A DNA stretch of 64,000 bases from an uncultured Eubacteriales bacterium (GTDB lineage: Bacteria > Bacillota > Clostridia > Oscillospirales > Oscillospiraceae): assembly GCA_900079765.1 (NCBI GenBank), contig LT599017.1:1116001-1180000 (forward strand), in the 5' to 3' direction. The notes below the pieces were generated by a model. The model did no database searches, was not told where the DNA came from, and was given only the letters and a program-made list of their open reading frames with translations. The number at the start of each line of letters is the position of its first letter. Position 1 is the first letter of the stretch. Below are positions 34,768 to 43,161 of this stretch, one piece after another. Made by a program: the position numbers and the translations under genes.

Positions 34768-35807
34768 ATTGTACGCACTTTCGATTTGATAGCGATATAG
34801 ATCAGCGCGGGGGCGCCGATGAAGGCGGTGACCACGCCCACCTCAAGCTCTGTGGGCGAACCCAGCAGTCTGCCGGCCACATCTGCAATGGTTAAAATGA
34901 CCGCGCCGGAAATCGCCGACATTGGAATGAGATACAGCAGGTTTGGCCCAAGCACAAGGCGCATCAGATGGGGGGCCAGCAGGCCGATAAAACCGATGGG
35001 CCCGGCGAGCGCCGTCACCGCGCCGCAGAGCAAAACCCCGCCGACTGCCGCTGTCGCCCGCAAAATTCCTGTCCGCACGCCGAGACCGGTTGCGGCCTCA
35101 TCGCCAAGGGCGAGCGCGTTCAGCGCGGGGGCGGAGACAACTGCAATCAGCATCCCGGCCGCCCAAAAGGGCAGCAAGATCAATACCGCGCTCCAGTTTG
35201 CCGAACCAACGCTGCCCACCTGCCAATACCGGAACATATCCATGACAAACGAACGGGGGATCAATACGGCGCTGACCAGGGAAGAGAGAGCGGCGCTGGT
35301 TGCGGCCCCGGCTAAAACGAGCTTGATGGGCGTCGCGCCGCCGCGCCCGGCCGACCCGATTGCATAAACAAAGACCGCGGTAACGGCAGCGCCCGCAAGC
35401 GCTGCCGTTATGTACTGCGTGGGGGACTGTATGCCCAAGAACGCGACCGCACAGACGACGGATAGGGAAGCTCCGGTATTGACGCCTAAAATTGAGGGGT
35501 CTGCGATCGGGTTTCTAGTAACAGCCTGCATCAGGGAGCCCGATACGCCCAGCGCGCCCCCGCACAGCAGACTGAACACGGTGCGGGAAACACGCTTTCT
35601 AACAATGTTGGCGCCGTAAGAGTCCACTTCGGGATGAAAGAGGCCGTCGGCCAACTCCTGAAGCGTCAGCCATTTGGAACCCAAGGCCAGAGACAATAGA
35701 AACCCTAGCACAATGAGAAATAGCCCCAAAGCAAGGACGGTCTTGAATCGTTTGGGAGCGTGCAGCGAAAGCTGGCTGCCGTCATCATGCCTGGAGGACT
35801 TATCCAT
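34764..35807 (-). CDS. FecCD-family siderophore permease
   Basis: This membrane protein of about 347 residues forms the other half of the channel. Key stretches are SRTVFSLLCGGALGVSGSLM, RNPIADPSILGVNTGASLSV and GPIGFIGLLAPHLMR. The start is ATG 35807, whose codon lies within the last codons of the binding-protein gene (stop 35800-35802); the in-frame TTG at 35819 is less likely. Translational coupling with the binding protein is therefore expected. Confidence 0.92.
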   Translation of the reverse strand: MDKSSRHDDGSQLSLHAPKRFKTVLALGLFLIVLGFLLSLALGSKWLTLQELADGLFHPEVDSYGANIVRKRVSRTVFSLLCGGALGVSGSLMQAVTRNPIADPSILGVNTGASLSVVCAVAFLGIQSPTQYITAALAGAAVTAVFVYAIGSAGRGGATPIKLVLAGAATSAALSSLVSAVLIPRSFVMDMFRYWQVGSVGSANWSAVLILLPFWAAGMLIAVVSAPALNALALGDEAATGLGVRTGILRATAAVGGVLLCGAVTALAGPIGFIGLLAPHLMRLVLGPNLLYLIPMSAISGAVILTIADVAGRLLGSPTELEVGVVTAFIGAPALIYIAIKSKVRTI

Positions 35808-36879
35808 TGCTCTTGTCAAGCGCTTCCGCGATCAGAGCAAGGTACTCATCTATGGTATATTCGATAGACAGCGGGTTCGGGTTGCCAGCGGCTCCAAGGG
35901 GAGTGTTGCCCGGGATCAACACGACGGCACCTTTCTTAACAGCCGGAATTTTGCCCAGCACAGGGTCGGCCTTGACTGCCTGATAGAGCTCGTCCGAGCC
36001 ATAACCGATGATGATGTCCGCATCGTACAGCGCGTCGGCATTTTCCGCGCTGAGGGACTGGGAGTACTTTGTGGAATCCTCAATTACACTCAGAACGCTT
36101 TCGGGATAGGTTAAGCCAAGCTCATACAAAAATGCACCGCGGGGGTCGGTGGGGGTATACATATGCAGCTTGGACAGATCGGTCGCGTTGAAGTTGACCC
36201 ATACCACCGTTTTATCCTTGAGCTGGGGATATTCCGCGGCCTTCTCAGCAATCAGCGCCTCAGTATCCGCAATGAGCTGTTCGCCCTCTTCCACCATGCC
36301 CATGCCCATGGCAGTGTAGGTCACCTGCTCCCTCCACTGCGTCATCCAGGGGGTGGTCTGGTAAGGTACGACCGGGGCAATGCGGTTTAGGATGTCATAA
36401 TCCTCCTGGGTGATTCCGGAGTAGGCCGCCATAATGACATCGGGCTTAGAATCGGCAATGGCTTCAAAATCGAGACCGTCCGTGTCCTGAAACACGTTGG
36501 GGTTCTCTTCGCCCAGTTCCTTAAGTTTCGCTTTTGTCCAGGGCAGAAGGCCGCTGTCGTCCTCTACGCCGTAATTGGCGGCGGAGAACCCAACCGGAAC
36601 AACGCCAAGCGCCAGCACCACATCGTGGTTAGCCCACTGGATCGTAGCAATACGCTCAGGCTTGCTTTCAATGATGGTTTCGCCGAATGCGTGCTTGATT
36701 ACAACGGGGAACTCTCCTTCGCCCGTCTCCGGCAGGGAAGTGGCGCTGCTGTCGGGAGTTTGAGAGGGAGAGGGCGTGCTGCCGGGGCCTGCCTCGGGGG
36801 CCGAGCAAGCGGCCAGCAGGGACAGGAAAAGAGCCGTGGACAAGAATAGGCCTGTGGAAGCTTTTAGCTTAGAAAACAT
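35800..36879 (-). CDS. Iron-siderophore binding lipoprotein
   Basis: This 359-residue exported protein has a lipobox LLAAC with the lipidated Cys at about 25, followed by a Pro/Ser/Thr-rich linker. The domain matches the FepB/FatB-type periplasmic binding family: PERIATIQWANHDVVLALGV, KPDVIMAAYSGITQEDYDIL and a middle helix with the typical KAxxYPQ pattern. It captures ferric chelate outside the membrane. It is first in its operon and lies directly under the promoter and operator at 36922-36979. Confidence 0.92.
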   Translation of the reverse strand: MFSKLKASTGLFLSTALFLSLLAACSAPEAGPGSTPSPSQTPDSSATSLPETGEGEFPVVIKHAFGETIIESKPERIATIQWANHDVVLALGVVPVGFSAANYGVEDDSGLLPWTKAKLKELGEENPNVFQDTDGLDFEAIADSKPDVIMAAYSGITQEDYDILNRIAPVVPYQTTPWMTQWREQVTYTAMGMGMVEEGEQLIADTEALIAEKAAEYPQLKDKTVVWVNFNATDLSKLHMYTPTDPRGAFLYELGLTYPESVLSVIEDSTKYSQSLSAENADALYDADIIIGYGSDELYQAVKADPVLGKIPAVKKGAVVLIPGNTPLGAAGNPNPLSIEYTIDEYLALIAEALDKSNG

Positions 36880-36921
36880 GTGCAGTCTCCTCGTTGATAT
36901 GTATTGAGCGATAGGCTCTGC

Positions 36922-36979
36922 GGTTAGTTGTAGCTAACCAACGGAGACAATTATAACCTCCCTCTGTTGCGGTTGTCAA
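36922..36979 (-). promoter_or_regulatory. Consensus promoter and inverted-repeat operator of siderophore importer
   Basis: On the minus strand a perfect TTGACA (36974-36979) and TATAAT (36950-36955) are separated by 18 bases. Ten bases further on, GGTTAG (36934-36939) and CTAACC (36922-36927) form an inverted repeat around a six-base centre, covering the expected start of transcription. This is what an iron-dependent repressor site would look like. The half-site GGTTAG is shared with DtxR/IdeR boxes, but the spacing differs, so the regulator is uncertain. Confidence 0.8.
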
Positions 36980-37030
36980 TATGAAACTAAAAATAACAAA
37001 AATAATTTTAGCAAGCGCGGACGGCCGCGC

Positions 37031-38044
37031 TTAAATTGCGAAACTGTGATTGATCAGCAGGTTACAAGGGCAGATCAGATGAAACGGCTTTGCATCTCTA
37101 TCGTAGGCCAGATGGAGGGCGATATCAAACGCACGCATTGTGATCTCGTCGTCCGGAATCGTGATCATCGAGAGAGACGGAATGTAATTCATGGCAAGGT
37201 CTGCATCTCCGGACGACCCAAAACAGATCAGCTCCGCATTTTTGGGGACCAGAAATTCATTGCGCGCCAAAAGGGGAATAGCGCCGTAGGCCAAGCTGCT
37301 GTTCATGCAAATAATGATTTCCGGCTTTTCATGCATGCCCAAAATCCGGCGTGCGGCAATGGCGCCGCCTATTGTCGTATTATCCGTTGTAATGAAAGAA
37401 TGCTCAGGAATTTGTATCCCGCTATCAGCACAGGTACGGATAAACAGATCGAGATATTCGTTCCCGCTCTCTCGGGTGTCGCTGCCGGCCAGTATAACCA
37501 CGCGCTGATATCCTTTGGCGGCAACCATTTTCACCACCCGGGAAATGACCTCTCCAACCTGGCTGGAGACGCTGGAAAACCGTTTGCTGCTGGCATTGTG
37601 CAGTACAAAGGGCATATACGTTTCAAGCTTTTCCAGGTTCTCCGCGTCGGCATTGCTGTCCACGCCAATAACGGCCGCGTTATAGGCGCTCATATCCACC
37701 TCTTTTATTTTCTCCAGCAGCAGTCCTTTTTTATAGGGACACATCAAAATGCTGTAGTCGGATTTTGTCTGCTCAATGTGCCTGCTGATACTGGCGTATA
37801 CAACGTTCATATCCATTCTGGCGGAGTCCATGGGGGTGAAAAAGGCAATGGTCGCTTGCATCTCCCGGATAAAATCCCCGATGTCCGGAGAGTTAATCTT
37901 GTAGCCAAGCTGTGTGGCAGCCTTCCATACCTTGCGTACGGTTTTATCCGCCACCTTATGCTCCTTTGCCGAGCCATTCAGCACAAAGCTGACTGTGGTT
38001 ATAGATACTCCAGCTAGTTTAGCGACGTCTTTCATCACGGCCAT
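37031..38044 (-). CDS. LacI-family transcriptional regulator
   Basis: This 337-residue repressor has an N-terminal LacI helix-turn-helix (about 3-55; DVAKLAGVSITTVSFVLNGS, then VRKVWKAATQLGYKIN) and a periplasmic-binding-type effector domain (about 65-330). The effector is presumably a sugar or nucleoside, but no sugar operon lies beside it. GGGGAGGTAACCGGAC precedes the ATG. The gene stands alone between the siderophore operon and dedA, with its own promoter. A link to iron uptake is possible but not supported. Confidence 0.9.
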   Translation of the reverse strand: MAVMKDVAKLAGVSITTVSFVLNGSAKEHKVADKTVRKVWKAATQLGYKINSPDIGDFIREMQATIAFFTPMDSARMDMNVVYASISRHIEQTKSDYSILMCPYKKGLLLEKIKEVDMSAYNAAVIGVDSNADAENLEKLETYMPFVLHNASSKRFSSVSSQVGEVISRVVKMVAAKGYQRVVILAGSDTRESGNEYLDLFIRTCADSGIQIPEHSFITTDNTTIGGAIAARRILGMHEKPEIIICMNSSLAYGAIPLLARNEFLVPKNAELICFGSSGDADLAMNYIPSLSMITIPDDEITMRAFDIALHLAYDRDAKPFHLICPCNLLINHSFAI

Positions 38045-38095
38045 GTCCGGTTACCTCCCCTGAGCTGCCCTGGGCCAGCTCTTTGTCCAGGATAT

Positions 38096-38124
38096 ACTAT
38101 ACAGCTTTTTGTGGACAGGTTCAA
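38096..38124 (-). promoter_or_regulatory. Promoter of the LacI regulator gene
   Basis: On the minus strand TTGAAC (38119-38124) and TATAGT (38096-38101) are separated by 17 bases, and the ATG follows about 50 bases downstream. Spacing is ideal and both boxes are near consensus. I did not find a convincing LacI palindrome next to it. Confidence 0.7.
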
Positions 38125-38238
38125 ATCAAATAATTAAAAAACTAAAATTATTTTTTCGTGGCACCCGGGCCCGGCGTCGGGCGAAAAAAATTCCCCCAAG
38201 GGGGGTGTTCAGACTTGCTTATGTTTGAAAAATCCAAC

Positions 38239-38274
38239 AAAAAGCCGCTAAATCCTAAGATTCAGCGGCTTTTT
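38239..38274 (-). terminator. Palindromic terminator, copy 2 of the dispersed repeat
   Basis: AAAAAGCCGCTAAATC (38239-38254) faces GATTCAGCGGCTTTTT (38259-38274) around CTAA; one A replaces G in the left arm. Read on the minus strand it ends in a T-run and lies five bases after the dedA stop, so it is a good intrinsic terminator for dedA. Confidence 0.88.
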
Positions 38275-38278
38275 CTGG

Positions 38279-38932
38279 TTAGCCTTCTGACGTTGCATCG
38301 TCTTTTTCGGCAATACCGTGTTTTTTCAGAAATCTCTTTTTGATGAAGATTATTACTGCTGCCATGGCGAGCAGGGCTAAAATACCAACGGCGATAACGG
38401 AATACAAATTGACATATCCCACAATGCTTCCCCAGGCAACGCCTGCGAGCTTTCCGAGAAAAACCAGCACGATATTCCAAATGGCTGTGCCCAGCGTTGT
38501 TAAGAGCATGAATACGCTCATTTTCATTTTGGCCGCCCCTGCCGGAATGGAGATCAGGCTTCGTACCAGAGGAATAAAACGGCAGAAGAAAACGGTTTTA
38601 TTTCCGTGATGCGAAAACCAGCTCCCTGCTCTGTGCACGTCCTCTTTTTTCAGATGCAGTCTTCTGCCGAGCTTACTTTCAAAGAACCGCACCAGCCGTT
38701 CCGCGCTCAATAGCCTTCCGAGATAATATAGGACGAGCGCGCCGAAGACAGACCCGATTGTGGCTGAGACAATCACGCCCCATGTATTCATGCCGCTGAC
38801 CGTCGTCATGAATCCTCCAAAAGTCAAAATGACTTCAGAAGGGATTGGCGGAAAGATATTTTCAGCCGCAATCAAAAATGCGATCCCGATATAGCCAAAG
38901 CTGTTTATAACGTCAAACATTATTTGGTCCAT
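38279..38932 (-). CDS. DedA-family membrane protein
   Basis: This 217-residue integral membrane protein of the DedA/VTT family is linked by established work to undecaprenyl-phosphate or phospholipid flipping. Visible motifs are FLIAAENIFPPIPSEVILTFGG near the N-terminus (ENIFPPIPSE is the core) and FFCRFIPLVRSLISIPAGAA (the FxRxxPxxR signature, complete). Several hydrophobic helices complete it. It is divergent from a sensor kinase 280 bases away; a link to the neighbouring two-component system is possible since such systems often monitor the envelope. Confidence 0.92.
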   Translation of the reverse strand: MDQIMFDVINSFGYIGIAFLIAAENIFPPIPSEVILTFGGFMTTVSGMNTWGVIVSATIGSVFGALVLYYLGRLLSAERLVRFFESKLGRRLHLKKEDVHRAGSWFSHHGNKTVFFCRFIPLVRSLISIPAGAAKMKMSVFMLLTTLGTAIWNIVLVFLGKLAGVAWGSIVGYVNLYSVIAVGILALLAMAAVIIFIKKRFLKKHGIAEKDDATSEG

Positions 38933-39065
38933 GAAAGCTCCTCCAATGCCCTAACATCGCTTCGGGTGCCGGCTCACCGCTCCGCCGGCCCTTTTAGTAA
39001 TTAAGTGCTATGGTAACATCTCAATATAAACTCCAGTCAAATGGGAGTTAAACTCTTCATAAACT

Positions 39066-39112
39066 GCATAGAAAAGCGGGTTTGTCAAATTGGAAAAACC
39101 GCTTTTCTATGC
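39066..39112. repeat. Inverted repeat in the dedA/kinase intergenic region
   Basis: GCATAGAAAAGCGG followed by GTTT is mirrored by AAACCGCTTTTCTATGC (39096-39112), giving a stem of at least 14 pairs with a loop of about 10-13 bases. It lies about 100 bases before the kinase start. It could be a terminator stopping read-through, an operator, or the remnant of a small palindromic element. Downstream on the plus strand a TATACT at about 39171-39182 may be the kinase promoter. Confidence 0.6.
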
Positions 39113-39210
39113 GATACAGAATAAAATTTTGCATTGTTTATGTTGGGTTTAAGACTATCCGAAAATTAATGCTATACTTTAGATTATACTTTGGCAGGGT
39201 GGTATTCTAT

Positions 39211-40683
39211 ATGAAACAAAAGGTCATGCTTACGAAAAATATAACCATTAAAAATCGGCTCGTCATTTCCAATGTTTTGATGATTCTCGTTCCGGTGGTA
39301 ATCACCGCATTTATTGGGCTTGTATGCGTGGGCATTGTCTGGTTTACCATCCGATACGGCGCGGGCCTCGGTTTTGAGAACAGCGGAGATTTTTATAAGG
39401 CCAGCCGGGGTGTCTCCGTGATCGTCGAGAAAGTGCTGAGCGAGGGAACCCCCGCAAAACGGAAGGAAAAGCTGGCAGGAATCAGCGGCATGCTTGACAA
39501 AAACGCCATGGCACTTTCTGTGGATTCCTCCGGCGAAAATCTCTATCGGTATGGGCATGCGGCCGAGGCAGACGGAACCCTGCTGGAAGCAGTGATGACG
39601 ATGGGCGGCGAGGGCTTTGTTTCCAACGGAAACCGGGAGCTGTATGTCCATCAGGCCAAAATTGACGGCGTCGTTTACCGCATCGCTATTTTTGCCAGTC
39701 CGTCGGAGCTGTCCTACAATACCCTGAAGATTGCCCTTGTATTTTCGGCCATTCTTTTGGTACTTGCCATCTTCTTGTCCATCCTGCTTACGAACCGATT
39801 CCTGACCAAATTCGTGTTTCGAAAAATCGAGCAGCCGCTGGACATTCTTTCAGGCGGGGTGAGACAGATCAGCGAGGGAAATCTGGAGTACCGCATTGAA
39901 TATGAATGTCAGGATGAGTTCTCTTCCATCTGCGCCGATTTCAATGAAATGGCCGCCCGGCTCAAAGCCTCCGTGGAGCGGACAGAGCGGCATGAGCAAA
40001 GCCGCAAGGAGCTGTTGGTCGGCATTTCGCATGACCTGCGCAGCCCGCTGACCTCTATCCGCGCCTATGTGGAGGGGCTGCTGGACGGCGTCGCGAAAAC
40101 GCCGGAAGCCCAAAGCGGATATCTGGATATCATCAAGAGCAAAGCGGAGGATATAGACCGCATGTTAACCAAGATATTCCTGTTCTCAAAAATGGAGCTG
40201 GGCGAGTATCCGGATAATCCGGAACTACTGCGGCTCGACGACGAGGTGCGGCAGCTCGTGCGGGCCTTGGGTGCTGAATATGAAGAGAAAGGGCTGCTTT
40301 TTTTGGCCGATGCACTGGCACCGGCAGCGGTGTCCGCTGACCCGGATCAGCTTCGGCGTGTGCTGACCAACATTATAGAAAACAGCGTTAAGTATAAAAC
40401 AAAGGACATGGGAACTCTGACCATCTCCCTGCGGGAGGAAGACGACGGATACCGCCTGTCTCTTTGCGACGACGGACCCGGCGTTCCCGAGGACGCGCTG
40501 CCCCATCTGTTTGAGGTGTTTTACCGCAGCGATCCTTCACGGCAGGACCCACATCGCGGCAGCGGCCTTGGACTTGCCATCGCGGCCAATGCGATACAGC
40601 GCATGAAAGGAACCATTGAGGCGAAAGCCGGAGAAAACGGCGGTCTGGAAATCGCAATTTGCCTGCCGAAAGCGGAGGAATAG
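39211..40683 (+). CDS. Sensor histidine kinase with HAMP domain
   Basis: This membrane kinase of about 490 residues has helices at about 18-45 and 175-200 framing an outside sensor, then HAMP (about 200-255), HisKA with ISHDLRSPLTSIRAY (His about 274) and an ATPase domain with IIENSVKYKT, DDGPGVPEDAL and GSGLGLAIAAN. The start is ATG 39211 after CAGGGTGG; the longer open frame upstream lacks a ribosome site and starts inside the inverted repeat. It is first of a two-gene unit, the reverse of the usual order. Its input is not evident. Confidence 0.9.
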   Translation: MKQKVMLTKNITIKNRLVISNVLMILVPVVITAFIGLVCVGIVWFTIRYGAGLGFENSGDFYKASRGVSVIVEKVLSEGTPAKRKEKLAGISGMLDKNAMALSVDSSGENLYRYGHAAEADGTLLEAVMTMGGEGFVSNGNRELYVHQAKIDGVVYRIAIFASPSELSYNTLKIALVFSAILLVLAIFLSILLTNRFLTKFVFRKIEQPLDILSGGVRQISEGNLEYRIEYECQDEFSSICADFNEMAARLKASVERTERHEQSRKELLVGISHDLRSPLTSIRAYVEGLLDGVAKTPEAQSGYLDIIKSKAEDIDRMLTKIFLFSKMELGEYPDNPELLRLDDEVRQLVRALGAEYEEKGLLFLADALAPAAVSADPDQLRRVLTNIIENSVKYKTKDMGTLTISLREEDDGYRLSLCDDGPGVPEDALPHLFEVFYRSDPSRQDPHRGSGLGLAIAANAIQRMKGTIEAKAGENGGLEIAICLPKAEE

Positions 40684-40684
40684 G

Positions 40685-41374
40685 ATGGAGAGAATACTAA
40701 TAATAGAAGACGACGCGGCTATCGCCGCCATTGAGCGGGACTACCTTGTCATTGACCGTTTTGAGGTGGAGATCGCGCAGGACGGGAGGAGCGGCATGGA
40801 AAGAGCCCTGCAGGGCGGCTTTGATCTGATCCTGCTGGATCTGATGCTGCCCGGTATCGATGGCTTTACTGTCTGCCGCAGGCTGCGTGAGGCGCTGGAC
40901 ATTCCCATCCTGATAGTTACGGCACGGCGGGAGGATATTGATAAGATACGCGGGCTGGGACTTGGCGCGGACGATTATGTTGAAAAGCCCTTTTCTCCTA
41001 GCGTGCTGGTGGCGCGGGTCAAAGCACATCTGGCGCGGTATGCCAGGCTGAAGAAAATGGACAGGACCGCGCCGACACAGCTCGCCATTGGCAGTATCCT
41101 CATCAACACCGGTACCCGCCGGGTCTATGTGAACGACATTGAAATCGATCTGAAGAACAAGGAATATGAGCTTTTGGCGTTCATGGCGCTAAACGCTGAT
41201 GTGGTATTCAGCCGGGAAACGCTTTACGAGCGCATTTGGGGCATGGACGCAATGGGCGACAACGCAACAGTCGCCGTCCACATCAACCGGCTGAGGGATA
41301 AGATTGAGGAAGATCCGGGCAATCCCCGATATATACAGACAGTGCGGGGGGCAGGTTATCGGCTTAAGGCGTAA
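40685..41374 (+). CDS. OmpR-family response regulator
   Basis: This is a 229-residue regulator. The receiver part has IIEDDAAI, phospho-Asp in LILLDLMLPG and Lys in DDYVEKPFSP; the winged helix has LKNKEYELLAFMAL, FSRETLYERIWG and HINRLRDKIEEDP. ATG 40685 follows the kinase stop by one base, with GGAGGAATAGG as ribosome site. No obvious target gene follows; the divergent dedA is the closest candidate. Confidence 0.92.
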   Translation: MERILIIEDDAAIAAIERDYLVIDRFEVEIAQDGRSGMERALQGGFDLILLDLMLPGIDGFTVCRRLREALDIPILIVTARREDIDKIRGLGLGADDYVEKPFSPSVLVARVKAHLARYARLKKMDRTAPTQLAIGSILINTGTRRVYVNDIEIDLKNKEYELLAFMALNADVVFSRETLYERIWGMDAMGDNATVAVHINRLRDKIEEDPGNPRYIQTVRGAGYRLKA

Positions 41375-41479
41375 TGGATACCCGCGCCGGTTGCTATGTA
41401 TCGGTTATGCGCATAAGGAGCACCTTCGAAGGCCCATCCGCATTTTCGAAAAAGTCAAGAAGAGGCCGCTAAATCTGTA

Positions 41480-41536
41480 ACAGCAAGCAAAACGGCGCTC
41501 GGAGCCATAGGCCCGAGCGCCGTTTTTGCTTGCTGT
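41480..41536. terminator. Long bidirectional terminator
   Basis: ACAGCAAGCAAAACGGCGCTCGG (41480-41502) pairs with the sequence at 41513-41536, with one bulged T, around a short loop. It separates the convergent regulator (stop 41374) and stalk-domain protein (stop 41620). Just before it, AAGAGGCCGCTAAATC (about 41460-41475) matches one arm of the dispersed palindrome but lacks the partner arm. Confidence 0.85.
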
Positions 41537-41619
41537 AATAGGCTTTTGTACAAGATGCGTATGTTACAACAAGCCCTTTGCGGTTACGCGGCGCACCTGG
41601 AAGAGCGGGTGCCGGGACA

Positions 41620-43095
41620 TCAGTCCCCGCCGGTATGGGTGAGATAGCGGTAGAAGGCGCTGTTGACATAGAGGTCGGTGAGCTCGACCTTCAGGTCGGG
41701 GGCCTTCTCAGCGACCACCTTGGCGATGGCGGCGGTGCCGTCCACAGTGCTGAAGGGGTGGATGGTATAGGCGCCGTCGCGGATCACGTTGTCCTTGATG
41801 AGTGTAAAACTCTTAGTGTCCGCCATGGGGACGGCGGAGGTATACAGGGGCTGGAACCAGGCGCCATAGAGCAGCGAGTCGGTGGGGACGCCTTCCTCAT
41901 CCACCTTTTCAAGCCACTTTTTGGCATAGGCATTGACGACGCGGTCAAAGTCGTTCTTCTCCGCCAGGGTATCAAACTCCAGCTTCATGTCGTACTCGGT
42001 GGCGTAGCAGAGGTAGCGGCCGCCCTCAATGGGTTTCACCTCATAGGTGTCGCTCATGGTCAGACCCTTGGGGTCGCCCCACTCCACCATGTACTCATAG
42101 ATGGAGGTCTTGGGCTCCAGAGCCACCTTGGCGTTGATGCCCTCGCCATTCAGGAGGGCGATGAGCTGCCCGGCATGGGTGATATCGCTGTGACCGTACT
42201 GGAGGGTATACGCGGGCAGGAAGTTGGCGTTGTAGCCGTCAAATTTCAGGTTGTAGCCGGTGGAAGCGCCCGCGATGACCAGGTCTGCCCCCAGCTGGGA
42301 GAGCTTTTCGTCGTCGAAGTTGCCGAAGGTCTTCCAGGCGGACTGGAGCTTGGCATAGATATCGCTGTCACTGGCCATGCCCAGGTAGCTGCGGCCGCGG
42401 CCCGAGACTTCCACGGCGTTCATCAGCAGGGTGGAGGCGGTGGCGGCGTCCAGCGGGGCGTTAAAGTTCCAGCCGGCGAAGGCCAGGGAGCAGTCCAGAG
42501 CCGCGGCCACATAGGGGGCGTACTCCTCGGCCACACCGGTCACGCCGCAGGCGGCCAGACGCTGGGCGGCCTTCTGGGGATTGACCGCGGCGGTATAGGT
42601 GAGGGCAAGCTCGTCCATGCCCGCCAGAGCCAAGGCGTCCTTCACGGCCTGGGCCACGGAGATATCGGCACCGGTGCCGGAGGATGTCTCTCCGCCCAGC
42701 TTCTTCAGCGCGGCGTCAAAGTCGGCGCGGGAGACCGTGGCGCTGAAAGGGGCGATGTCGAAGTAGGTCTTCAGGTACTCGGCGTCCTTGGCGTCGGAGG
42801 TGTCGGCGCCCAAATAGACGGTGGTGTTGGCACCGTTGTAGGCCACGGTCTGGTCCAGCGCGCCGGCAATGGCACGGACGGGAAGGTAGGTGGTGCCGTT
42901 TGAGGCAAAGACCTCCACAGGGCTGCCCTTGGCGTCGGTGGGATTGAGCGCTTTGCCGTCCACATAGAGATGGATGCCGGAGTCTACCTCCATGTTTCTC
43001 TTAATCAGCGCGGCACCCGCGGGGAGGGCCATGGCCAGCACCAGGGCGGTGATCAGGATGCCGCTGAGGAGACGGCTTCGGGTAGGCTTTTTCAT
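41620..43095 (-). CDS. Secreted stalk-domain protein of unknown function
   Basis: This 491-residue exported protein has a signal peptide at about 1-28 (ending AGAA). Residues about 38-100 form a copper-amine-oxidase-N-like stalk domain (LYVDGKALNP, TTYLPVRAIAGALDQ, TVYLG), a wall- or surface-display module in Clostridia. The remaining ~390 residues match no family I know: mostly soluble, rich in Ala, Tyr and Asp, with one mid-region Cys. It is the last gene of the BMP importer operon, 66 bases after the permease, so it may help acquire the imported solute. No enzyme motif is visible. Confidence is high for secretion, low for role. Confidence 0.75.
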   Translation of the reverse strand: MKKPTRSRLLSGILITALVLAMALPAGAALIKRNMEVDSGIHLYVDGKALNPTDAKGSPVEVFASNGTTYLPVRAIAGALDQTVAYNGANTTVYLGADTSDAKDAEYLKTYFDIAPFSATVSRADFDAALKKLGGETSSGTGADISVAQAVKDALALAGMDELALTYTAAVNPQKAAQRLAACGVTGVAEEYAPYVAAALDCSLAFAGWNFNAPLDAATASTLLMNAVEVSGRGRSYLGMASDSDIYAKLQSAWKTFGNFDDEKLSQLGADLVIAGASTGYNLKFDGYNANFLPAYTLQYGHSDITHAGQLIALLNGEGINAKVALEPKTSIYEYMVEWGDPKGLTMSDTYEVKPIEGGRYLCYATEYDMKLEFDTLAEKNDFDRVVNAYAKKWLEKVDEEGVPTDSLLYGAWFQPLYTSAVPMADTKSFTLIKDNVIRDGAYTIHPFSTVDGTAAIAKVVAEKAPDLKVELTDLYVNSAFYRYLTHTGGD

Positions 43096-43161
43096 GTTCT
43101 GTTTCTCCTTCCGCTTACTTTTATAGTCTGCCGGGCGTTCCCGGCGAAGAGATAAAAAGAA

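Noticed and set aside
36922-36939. Standard Fur box or exact DtxR box before the siderophore operon
   Set aside because: The half-sites resemble DtxR boxes but the centre is six bases, not one; the Fur consensus is absent.
41578-42903. 441-codon plus-strand open frame opposite the stalk-domain gene
   Set aside because: The Gly/Val/His-rich translation has no domain, and the minus-strand gene has a signal peptide, stalk domain and ribosome site.
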